A DNA stretch of 5,338 nucleotides, taken from contig SKTN01000429.1 in NCBI GenBank assembly GCA_007117945.1, positions 1 through 5,338 on the forward strand, given 5' to 3'. The notes below the pieces were generated by a model that searched no databases, was not told the origin of the DNA, and saw only the letters and a list, made by a program, of their open reading frames with translations. This DNA is from Nitriliruptoraceae bacterium. Lineage in GTDB: Bacteria; Actinomycetota; Nitriliruptoria; Nitriliruptorales; Nitriliruptoraceae. Made by a program: the position numbers and the translations under genes. Numbering within the stretch: position 1 is the stretch's first letter; each line of letters opens with the position of its first letter. Positions 1 through 5,338 of the stretch are shown here, piece by piece.

Positions 1-1139
1 ACTGGGTCAGCGAGTTCGGTGGCCCGGCGTGGACCTTCGATGGATCGACCGGCCAGTACTACCTCCACCTCTACCTGCAGCGCCAGCCCGCCCTGAACTG
101 GCGCCACCCTGCGGTGCGCCGGGGGATGCTCGACGTGATGCGCTTCTGGCTCGACCGCGGCGTGGACGGCTTCCGTATCGATGCGGTGGAACACCTCGTC
201 GTCGACGACCGGTTCCGGGACAACCCGCCCGACCCGGCCGCGACCCCGCAGCTGGGACCGGCCCGGCAGTTCCTCCGTCACCACACGACCCACCAGCCCG
301 AGGTGCTGGACATCGCCCGCGAGATGCGGGCCGTGGCCGACGCCTACGGCGACGACCGGGTGCTGATCGGTGAGGCGTACGGCACGCTCGAGCAGGTGAT
401 GGCCTACTACGGTGAGCACGGTGACGGGTTCCAACTGCCCTTCAACTTCCAGCTGATCGGCGCCGACTGGCAGCCGCGCCGGCTGGCCTCGATGGTCGAG
501 GACTACGAAGCGGCGCTACCCGAGGGGGCATGGCCGAACTGGGTGTTGGGCAACCACGACCGCTCCCGGATCGCGAGCCGCGTCGGGCCGGCACAGGCCC
601 GGGTCGCCGCCATGCTGCTGCTGACCCTGCGCGGCACCCCGACGATCTACCAGGGCGACGAGCTCGCCATGACCGATGTGGCGATCCCGCCCGAGGCCGT
701 CCAGGACCCCTGGGAGCGGCAGGTCCCCGGTCTCGGGCTCGGCCGTGACCCCGTCCGCACCCCGATCCCCTGGGATGACCGCCCCCAGGGCGGGTTCTCC
801 ACCACCACCCCGTGGCTGCCGCGGGGCACCGACACCCCGAGCGCCGCCGCCCAGGCCGCCGACACCACCTCGATGCTGGCCCTGCACCGACGCCTCCTCG
901 ACCTGCGCCGGCAGGAACCGGCCTTGGGCGTCGGCGCGTACCGGACGGTCCGGGCCGACGACGCCGTGTACATCTACGAGCGCCACCGGGACGGCCGTCA
1001 CCTGAGGGTGGTGCTCAACCTCACGGGCGAGGAGCAACCCCTCGAGGTGGCCGGCGAAACGCTCGTGACCACCCACCTCGACGACCCGCCCGCTGGCCTG
1101 CTCCGGGCCGACGAAGGCCGCGTCATCCGCACCGCCTGA
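1..1139 (+). CDS. GH13 family alpha-glucosidase, 5'-truncated
   Basis: Hydrolyses alpha-glucosidic bonds at the non-reducing ends of small malto-oligosaccharides, probably in the cytoplasm. The reading frame is open from base 3 to a TGA at 1137-1139, giving 378 visible residues. Family members have about 530-560, so roughly 150-180 N-terminal residues lie off the left edge. The GH13 catalytic triad is visible: nucleophile Asp in GFRIDAV (codon 180-182), acid/base Glu in LIGEAYG (372-374) and the third Asp in GNHDRSR (558-560). Conserved region V reads QPALN (84-98), placing it in the oligo-1,6-glucosidase/alpha-glucosidase branch, although that branch normally has QPDLN. Ala directly follows the nucleophile. 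In this branch Val there goes with alpha-1,6 activity and Ala or Thr with alpha-1,4, so maltose-type substrates are inferred. The C-terminal part (about 960-1130) fits the usual all-beta domain. Trehalose-related or sucrose-related activity cannot be excluded. The family call is secure; exact specificity is not. Confidence 0.95.
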   Translation, partial: WVSEFGGPAWTFDGSTGQYYLHLYLQRQPALNWRHPAVRRGMLDVMRFWLDRGVDGFRIDAVEHLVVDDRFRDNPPDPAATPQLGPARQFLRHHTTHQPEVLDIAREMRAVADAYGDDRVLIGEAYGTLEQVMAYYGEHGDGFQLPFNFQLIGADWQPRRLASMVEDYEAALPEGAWPNWVLGNHDRSRIASRVGPAQARVAAMLLLTLRGTPTIYQGDELAMTDVAIPPEAVQDPWERQVPGLGLGRDPVRTPIPWDDRPQGGFSTTTPWLPRGTDTPSAAAQAADTTSMLALHRRLLDLRRQEPALGVGAYRTVRADDAVYIYERHRDGRHLRVVLNLTGEEQPLEVAGETLVTTHLDDPPAGLLRADEGRVIRTA

Positions 1140-1159
1140 GCGCCATCCTCCCCCCGGTC

Positions 1160-1199
1160 GCGCGGCAGGGCAGGGCTTGCCCGCAGGGTCCGGCCGCGC
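1160..1199. terminator. Possible bidirectional terminator hairpin between convergent genes
   Basis: The 60 bases between the stop of the alpha-glucosidase gene and the stop of the opposing kinase gene contain a perfect 7-bp inverted repeat, GCGCGGC (1160-1166) and GCCGCGC (1193-1199). Inside it a smaller GGGC (1168-1171)/GCCC (1179-1182) stem can form. The outer arm abuts the kinase stop codon. There is no T-tract on either side, which is common in very GC-rich genomes but weakens the call. The position, exactly between two convergent stops, is the main support. Confidence 0.4.
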
Positions 1200-2048
1200 T
1201 CACTCGGATACCGGGTTGGCCGGCAGGACGACCTCGAAGCTGCTGCCCCGACCCGCCTCGCTCGCCACCTCGATGGTGCCACCATGTGCCTCGACGATCG
1301 ACCGGCAGATCGCCAGTCCGAGACCCGCGCTCGGCTCCCCGTCCGTACCTCCCGCGCCGGAACGGACGAAGGGTTCGAACAGGTGCGGCAGCAACTGCAC
1401 GTCGATGCCGATGCCCTGGTCCTCGACCCCGATCCGCACCGAGGTGTCATCGCAGGAGCACCACACGGTGATCGTCGCGCCGGTACCGGGCACGGTGTAC
1501 TTGGTCGCGTTGGAGAGCAGGTTGTCGAGGACCTGCGCCATCCGGTAGCGGTCGAGCGTCGCGGAGACCGGCCCGTCGGGCGCCGCCAGTTCGATGAGGA
1601 TGCCCTTGCGGTCCGCGGCTGCGGCCTGGGTGGCGACGATCTCCTCGAGCAGGGCGTGGAGGTCGACGTCCTCGAGAGCCAGCTCGAACCGCCCACGTTG
1701 GATGACCGCCAACTCCAGCAGGTCGTCCACCAACTGCAGCATCCGTTGCGCCTGTGCATCGATGCGACGCAGGAGCAGCTCGTCCTGTGCCGCCAACGTC
1801 ACGGCGAGCCGGTGTTGCAGGGTCTTGCTGAACCCACTGATGGTGCTCAGGGGGTTCCGCAGGTCGTGGGCCACCATCGTGAGGAGATCGTCCTTGCGAT
1901 CGTTGGCCGCGCGCAGCAGCGCTTCCTGCTGCGCGAGCTCGCGGTGCAGCGTCATCAACTCGTTGCCGGCCTCGGTGACCGCGATCAGGTCCAGCGCCTC
2001 CGCGCTCGGCACCTGCCGGCCGTTGGTCGGGTGGTCCGTGCCGCTCAT
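1200..2048 (-). CDS. Soluble sensor histidine kinase (HisKA-HATPase) paired with cobalamin sensor
   Basis: A 282-residue cytoplasmic histidine kinase that should autophosphorylate on His and pass phosphate to an Asp in a response regulator not present here. Residues about 18-56 are hydrophilic and helix-forming, probably a coiled coil. The H-box AHDLRNPL carries the phospho-acceptor His61 (codon 1868-1866). The ATPase domain has an N-box with DNLLSNATKY (175-184), a G1 box DQGIGI (210-215), an F-box FEPF (224-227) and a G2 box GLGLAI (242-247), so it should be active. There is no membrane segment and no PAS, GAF or HAMP domain, so the signal must come from a partner. The ATG start at 2048 overlaps the stop of the cobalamin protein gene as ATGA. 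The frame is open 46 codons further upstream, but that stretch lies inside the neighbouring gene and does not look like protein. The overlap implies translational coupling and matched expression with the sensor. Kinase identity is clear; partner and output are inferred. Confidence 0.93.
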   Translation of the reverse strand: MSGTDHPTNGRQVPSAEALDLIAVTEAGNELMTLHRELAQQEALLRAANDRKDDLLTMVAHDLRNPLSTISGFSKTLQHRLAVTLAAQDELLLRRIDAQAQRMLQLVDDLLELAVIQRGRFELALEDVDLHALLEEIVATQAAAADRKGILIELAAPDGPVSATLDRYRMAQVLDNLLSNATKYTVPGTGATITVWCSCDDTSVRIGVEDQGIGIDVQLLPHLFEPFVRSGAGGTDGEPSAGLGLAICRSIVEAHGGTIEVASEAGRGSSFEVVLPANPVSE

Positions 2049-2716
2049 CGCGCACCCACGATCTCGCCTGCGAGCTGCACCGCTGCCCCGGCGTCGGGCG
2101 CCGTGCCGTCGGCACCGATCTGTTCCCACAGGCCCGGGGCCTGCACGAAGGGTTGGCCCCCGGCGAGGATGGTCAGGTCGGGGCATCGTTGGCGGCAGCG
2201 CGCGATCAGCTCCCCGGCCATCGGCACCCGCGTGGGCAGGGTCACCGACACGCCCAGCACGTCAGGCTGCTCCCGCTCGACGATGTCGACGATCGCGGCG
2301 GTGGTCGGGACGTTGGCACCGAGGAAGTGGGTGTCCCACCCGTCGAGCTCGAACAGGTCGGCCACCATCCGGGCCCCGAGCTCGTGCAGTTCGCCACCGA
2401 CGGCGGCGACCACGATGCTGCGGCCGTTGCGTGGGGCGGCGAACGTCCGGGGGTAGAGCCGCGCCATGGCCAGCTGGGTCGTGGCGGTCACCAGGTGTTC
2501 CTGTCCGACCGTGGCCTCGCCGACCTCCCACAGCCGCCCGACCTCACGGAGGACCGGGGCGAAGACCTCGAGGTAGAGCTCCGCGATCCCCACATCCGCA
2601 TCGCCGTCCTGGGCGAGCAGCGCCAACGCACGACGCCGATCACGACCGAGGAGTGCCTCCAGGTACGCCGCCGCCAACACGTCGTACGAACGTGTGCCCG
2701 AACCGGGGGGACCCAT
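2045..2716 (-). CDS. Stand-alone cobalamin-binding sensor protein with CarH-type W-x9-EH motif
   Basis: A 223-residue soluble protein built like the light-sensing half of CarH/LitR photoreceptors: a helical bundle (about residues 10-90) followed by a Rossmann-like B12-binding domain (about 98-222). The helical part contains W63-x9-E73-H74, the signature placed over the upper face of adenosylcobalamin in CarH. The B12 domain has E109-x-H111-x-x-G114, where His111 should be the lower cobalt ligand; enzymes such as methionine synthase usually have DxHxxG. SVTL (157-160), AGGQP (185-189) and GADGTAPD (201-208) fit the later B12-domain motifs. The MerR-type DNA-binding domain of CarH is absent, so it probably signals through protein contact. 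It is co-transcribed with the kinase gene, whose start overlaps its stop. ATG 2716 was chosen because it precedes the helical domain and sits directly behind a promoter candidate. No Shine-Dalgarno is visible, which suggests a leaderless mRNA. A corrinoid protein for methyl transfer is the main alternative, but no methyltransferase is nearby. Confidence 0.9.
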   Translation of the reverse strand: MGPPGSGTRSYDVLAAAYLEALLGRDRRRALALLAQDGDADVGIAELYLEVFAPVLREVGRLWEVGEATVGQEHLVTATTQLAMARLYPRTFAAPRNGRSIVVAAVGGELHELGARMVADLFELDGWDTHFLGANVPTTAAIVDIVEREQPDVLGVSVTLPTRVPMAGELIARCRQRCPDLTILAGGQPFVQAPGLWEQIGADGTAPDAGAAVQLAGEIVGAR

Positions 2717-2723
2717 GCGAACC

Positions 2724-2752
2724 ACGATAACAAGCGACCCACTGGTGCCCAA
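2724..2752 (-). promoter_or_regulatory. Candidate sigma70-type promoter for the cobalamin sensor/kinase operon
   Basis: On the minus strand a -35-like TTGGGC (2752-2747) and a -10-like TATCGT (2729-2724) are separated by exactly 17 bases. Seven bases (2723-2717) then lead to the ATG at 2716, so transcription would begin at or next to the start codon. That matches the lack of a ribosome binding site and is typical of leaderless transcripts in actinobacteria. The -10 matches the consensus at four of six positions and the -35 at three of six. The site lies in the 70-base gap after the protease gene, so the two-gene operon could be expressed alone. It is a visual match only. Confidence 0.42.
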
Positions 2753-2786
2753 GCCCCTCTCGCGGCTGGCGGTGGCCCGGCAGTGC

Positions 2787-3653
2787 CTAGCGCAGCGATG
2801 GCGCAGCGCTGGCCACCACCGGTGAGCGGGCCGACCCACCGCCGTAGCGCACCGCCAGCACGACCGCGGCGGTGACCCACGCGGCGGCGAGCACACCCTG
2901 GGCGATGAACAACACCTCGGGATCCGTGGCGGCCTGTCCACCCACCACGAACAGCCCGGTGGAGGCGTTGAAGCTCGCGTGCAGCGCGATGGCGATGAGC
3001 ACGCTGCGGCGTGATCGGTTCCACAACACCGCGATGACCACCGAAAGGCCCACCAAGGTGGGCACGTAGAGGTACACGACGATGTGCTCGTAGGCGCCGT
3101 ACAACCCGAGCAGCGGCGCATGCCACAGCGCCCAGACGACCCCGACCACGACCGCCGCGACCAGCGGCGAGGTGCGCTCCTGGAGGGCGGGTTGCAGCCA
3201 GCCACGCCAACCGAACTCCTCCTGTCCGCCGCCCACCAGCGCCACGACCACGAACACCACCGCGAACTCCACCACCCCCACGGGCAGCTCCCCGAGGGAC
3301 AGCGGTGTGCCGGTCGCCGCGGCGACGCCCAACTGGAGGGCGACCACCGCCACGGGAGCACCCACCGCCACGGCGTAGCGGCGCACGGGAAGACGGAACA
3401 CCGCGATCTCCCGCAGCCACGACCACACACCGCGCCCCCCGAGGCGCACGAGCACCGCGGCTGCCAGGGCAGGGCCGAACCCGCCGAGGACCAGGGTCCA
3501 CTGCCCCGCGTCCGGATCCGCGAGCAGTACCGGGATCCACAGCCCCCAGGACAGGGCGAAGCTCAGCGCCACGAAGCCACACGACCGACCGAGGCTGGTG
3601 CGCCCGGGCACGAGGGGCGGAGCCACGGCTTCGTCGGTCCTGGCAGCGGCCAC
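2787..3653 (-). CDS. CPBP family (CAAX protease/Abi) intramembrane metalloprotease
   Basis: A multi-pass membrane protein of 288 residues from the chosen GTG. It belongs to the CPBP family, which includes type II CAAX prenyl proteases and bacteriocin-processing or immunity proteins. The three active-site motifs are intact: E145-E146-x-x-x-R150 (3221-3204), W174-x-x-x-H178 in place of the usual FxxxH, and H225-x-x-x-N229. These should bind the metal or activate water within the membrane. About seven or eight hydrophobic segments are visible, roughly at 25-45, 52-70, 92-113, 127-141, 164-187, 191-211, 216-237 and 246-268. The frame is open to an ATG at 3725 (312 residues), but the extra 24 residues are basic, Cys-containing and cover a perfect palindrome that looks like control DNA, so GTG 3653 is preferred with modest confidence. 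The substrate is unknown. In bacteria these proteins cleave regulatory membrane proteins, process peptides or give self-immunity. It lies about 160 bases downstream of the exporter permease gene on the same strand. Confidence 0.88.
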   Translation of the reverse strand: MAAARTDEAVAPPLVPGRTSLGRSCGFVALSFALSWGLWIPVLLADPDAGQWTLVLGGFGPALAAAVLVRLGGRGVWSWLREIAVFRLPVRRYAVAVGAPVAVVALQLGVAAATGTPLSLGELPVGVVEFAVVFVVVALVGGGQEEFGWRGWLQPALQERTSPLVAAVVVGVVWALWHAPLLGLYGAYEHIVVYLYVPTLVGLSVVIAVLWNRSRRSVLIAIALHASFNASTGLFVVGGQAATDPEVLFIAQGVLAAAWVTAAVVLAVRYGGGSARSPVVASAAPSLR

Positions 3654-3671
3654 GGTGTCACCGATCCGACC

Positions 3672-3692
3672 TCGACGTCGCAGCGACGTCGA
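3672..3692. promoter_or_regulatory. 21-bp perfect inverted repeat, probable operator upstream of the protease gene
   Basis: TCGACGTCG (3672-3680) and its exact reverse complement CGACGTCGA (3684-3692) flank a 3-base spacer. Each arm also contains the self-palindrome CGACGTCG, so the site reads both as an inverted and a direct repeat. This size and symmetry suit a dimeric repressor such as a TetR-type protein. It ends 19 bases upstream of the preferred GTG start of the protease, where a repressor would block transcription. If the longer ATG 3725 start were real, the site would lie in coding sequence. No regulator gene is in the window, so the binding protein is unknown. Confidence 0.45.
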
Positions 3693-3760
3693 CGGACAGC
3701 ATCGCACACCCACGAAATGACCCATCCGGGTCAGGCCCCGGCGGGCGACGCCAGCCCAGG

Positions 3761-3793
3761 TCGCTCAGCCAGATCGCTCTGCACAGCTCGCTC
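3761..3793. repeat. Three TCGCTC direct repeats spaced 13-14 bases
   Basis: TCGCTC occurs at 3761-3766, 3774-3779 and 3788-3793, with the last two extending to TCGCTCTG. They sit in the roughly 160-base gap between the permease stop and the protease start, upstream of the protease. Spacing is a little over one helical turn, so an array of regulator half-sites is possible. The unit is only six bases and chance cannot be excluded. The rest of this gap (3693-3760 and 3798-3814) shows nothing recognisable beyond a weak 5-bp stem at 3726-3741. Confidence 0.25.
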
Positions 3794-3797
3794 TGGC
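3768..3797 (-). terminator. Weak hairpin downstream of the permease gene
   Basis: A 6-bp inverted repeat, GCCAGA (3768-3773) and TCTGGC (3792-3797), with an 18-base loop lies about 18 bases past the permease stop codon on the minus strand. A 3-bp inner stem is possible. There is no run of T on the transcript side. It could attenuate or end permease transcription before the protease gene, or could simply be part of the repeat cluster it overlaps. Confidence 0.22.
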
Positions 3798-3814
3798 CCG
3801 TGCGCGCCGTGCGG

Positions 3815-5338
3815 TCACGTCACCAGGTCGCGGCGACGGAAGGCGGCCACACCGATGGCGGTCAGCCCCGCGGCGACCGCCAGCAGCACCAGCAGCGGCA
3901 GCCACTCGAGCTCCTCGGCCGGGACCGCCGGGACGTGGGTGAAGGGCGAGATGTTCAGCACCCACTGCGGGAGCTCGAACAGCGCGCCGAGCTGCCCCAT
4001 GACCAGGCTCACCCCCAGCGCGCTCCACCCGATGGCCACGGCCCGGCGCGGCAGCAACCCCACCGCTGCCACCACCAACCCGGCCAGAGCGAGCACGGCC
4101 GGGACGCCGACCACGGCGGCCAGCACCCAGTCGCCGAACCGGCTGCCCCACTCCCCCGTCACCAGCCCGTAGGCCATGCCGCCGACCAGCCCGATCGCCA
4201 CCAGCATCCCCACGGTTGCCACCACCACGACGACGAGGTGGCTGGCCATCCACCGTGTACGGGCCACCGCGGTCGACAGCAGCGGCTCGGCACGGCCGGT
4301 CAGCTCCTCGCTGCGCAGGCGCAGGACGCCCTGGACGGCGAAGCCGGCCACCGCCACCGCCAGCAACCCCATCATGAACACGGTGAAGAGGTCGACCAGC
4401 GCATCGCTGCCCCCGAGCGCGGCGAACAGCTCCGCCAGCTCGTCGCTGGTCTCCAGGAAGGCGTCCACCTCCTCGCCGATGGCGCCGAAGACCCCCGCGG
4501 TGATCAGCAGCCCCGCCGACCACCCGGCTACCGATCCGCGCTGCAGGCGCCACGCCAACCCGACCGGCGAGCGCAAGCCCGCAGAGGCGGTCGCCGGTCC
4601 CGCGCGCACGGGGCGCATCCCGACACCGAGGTCGCGGTGGCGCGTCAGTGTGAAGGCGATCGTCACCGTGGCCAGGACCAGCACCGCGAACAGGACCAGC
4701 ACCCACCAGCGGTCGCCGGCGAAGGCGCGGCCCTGCTGCCCCCACCCGATGGGGGAGAGCCAGGACGGCCAGGCGCTGATGACCTCGACGCCGCTCGGTG
4801 CCACCTCACCCAAGCCGTCACCGACCGCGCGCAGGAAGTAGGCCAGACCGATCAGGGCACCCGCCATACCGTTCGCCCCCCGGGAACTCCCGGAGATCTG
4901 GGCGGTGATCGCGGCGACGCCGGCGAAACTCCAGCCGACGCCGAGCAGCAGCAGGCCAGCGAGCACCGAGCCGGCGACGGGAAGGTCGTAGGCGAGCAGG
5001 ATCACGATGGTCCCTGCCCCGACCACCAGGTTGGCCGCGAAGGTGAGCAGGAGCGCGGCGGTCAGGGGTGCGTGGCGGCCCACGATCGCCGAGCCGACCA
5101 GCTCGGCGCGACCGGTCTCCTCCTCCAGCCGGGTGTGGCGGACGATCGCCTGGACGCTCATGATCGCGACCAGCACCGCGAACATGCCGAAGGTCTCGGT
5201 CATCAGGATCGCACCGAGGGCGGTCCCGAAGATCGGCCCCTCGAAGGCACGTGCGACCACGCTCGGCGCGACGGTCACCGCGTACTGGACGCGGTCCGCC
5301 TCGGTGTCGTAGAGGCCGACGATGCTGGCGACGCTGGC
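3815..5338 (-). CDS. Two-halved ABC exporter permease (polyketide/antibiotic exporter type), 5'-truncated
   Basis: The membrane subunit of an ABC-2-like exporter, with 507 residues visible. The frame is still open at the right edge, so perhaps one membrane segment (some 30-50 residues) is missing. GTG at 5278 is an internal codon, since in-frame protein with the family pattern LYDTEADRVQYA continues upstream of it. About eleven hydrophobic segments are visible. The protein is a tandem duplication: each half has a cytoplasmic R-x-E-E-x-TGRAE motif (visible residues 70-79 and 342-351; bases 5102-5131 and 4286-4315). Each then has a W-x-L-x-x-I pattern near SPIGW (195-199) or ISPF (463-466), and each ends in an R-x-RDL segment (233-237 and 501-505). 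This matches permeases annotated as polyketide antibiotic exporters, which pump drug-like or lipid substrates using a separate ATPase. That gene is normally just upstream, here beyond the right edge. Substrate unknown. The family is well supported by motif layout; the substrate class is only an annotation convention. Confidence 0.9.
   Translation of the reverse strand, partial: ASVASIVGLYDTEADRVQYAVTVAPSVVARAFEGPIFGTALGAILMTETFGMFAVLVAIMSVQAIVRHTRLEEETGRAELVGSAIVGRHAPLTAALLLTFAANLVVGAGTIVILLAYDLPVAGSVLAGLLLLGVGWSFAGVAAITAQISGSSRGANGMAGALIGLAYFLRAVGDGLGEVAPSGVEVISAWPSWLSPIGWGQQGRAFAGDRWWVLVLFAVLVLATVTIAFTLTRHRDLGVGMRPVRAGPATASAGLRSPVGLAWRLQRGSVAGWSAGLLITAGVFGAIGEEVDAFLETSDELAELFAALGGSDALVDLFTVFMMGLLAVAVAGFAVQGVLRLRSEELTGRAEPLLSTAVARTRWMASHLVVVVVATVGMLVAIGLVGGMAYGLVTGEWGSRFGDWVLAAVVGVPAVLALAGLVVAAVGLLPRRAVAIGWSALGVSLVMGQLGALFELPQWVLNISPFTHVPAVPAEELEWLPLLVLLAVAAGLTAIGVAAFRRRDLVT

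Noticed and set aside
1273..1285. Perfect 13-base palindrome ATGGTG-C-CACCAT
   Set aside because: It lies within the conserved HGGTIEV stretch of the kinase ATPase domain, so the bases are explained by the protein and the arms are short.
2049..2186. 46-codon N-terminal extension of the kinase to an ATG at 2186
   Set aside because: It lies wholly inside the cobalamin-binding domain gene in another frame, is Arg/Pro-rich, and would remove the conserved ATGA stop/start arrangement.
1284..2730. Long plus-strand open frames opposite the kinase and cobalamin protein genes
   Set aside because: Their translations are low-complexity, rich in Arg, Ser, Pro and Gln, and show no domain motifs. They mirror well-supported genes, as expected in very GC-rich DNA where stop codons are rare.
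2717..2786. Cobalamin riboswitch upstream of the cobalamin protein gene
   Set aside because: The gap is only 70 bases, far below the roughly 200 needed, and it shows no B12-box sequence. A leaderless promoter explains it better.
3654..3725. ATG 3725 as the protease start
   Set aside because: The extra 24 residues are basic and Cys-containing, unlike family N-termini, and cover a perfect palindrome; no ribosome binding site precedes it. It remains possible.
3084..4172. 362-codon plus-strand open frame across the protease and permease genes
   Set aside because: It runs antisense through two genes with intact motifs and their control region, and its protein is His/Arg/Pro/Ser-rich without any recognisable fold.
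5276..5278. GTG at 5278 as the permease start
   Set aside because: In-frame residues upstream to the window edge follow the family pattern, so the gene continues beyond the right edge.

Overview
The window looks like chromosomal DNA of a very GC-rich bacterium, most likely an actinomycete-type (Actinomycetota) genome. The basis is strong G/C at third codon positions, a GTG start candidate, long open frames on every strand, and an ABC permease type common in that phylum. No species can be named from the sequence alone.

Layout, left to right. Positions 1-1139 (+) hold the 3' two-thirds of a GH13 alpha-glucosidase gene, cut by the left edge. A 60-base gap with a GC-rich inverted repeat separates it from a convergent block in which every gene is on the minus strand. 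Read in its own direction (right to left), that block contains four genes. First is a two-halved ABC exporter permease, cut by the right edge (5338-3815). Next is a 160-base gap with repeats and a near-perfect operator-like palindrome. Then comes a CPBP/CAAX-type intramembrane protease (3653-2787). A 70-base gap with a good promoter candidate follows, leading into a two-gene operon: a stand-alone cobalamin-binding sensor protein (2716-2045) and a soluble histidine kinase (2048-1200). The last two genes overlap by four bases (ATGA).

The most interesting part is the two-gene operon. The cobalamin protein carries the W-x9-EH signature of the CarH/LitR adenosylcobalamin light-sensing module plus an ExHxxG cobalamin-ligand motif, but has no DNA-binding domain. 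The kinase next to it has HisKA and HATPase domains but no recognisable sensor domain. The simplest reading is a split photoreceptor (or B12/redox sensor) kinase in which the sensor is a separate protein that controls the kinase. This is inference from motifs and gene coupling. No response regulator is visible in the window.

The permease probably works with an ATPase encoded beyond the right edge. The protease may share its transcription or may be controlled separately through the 21-base palindrome. No RNA genes, CRISPR arrays or mobile elements were seen.
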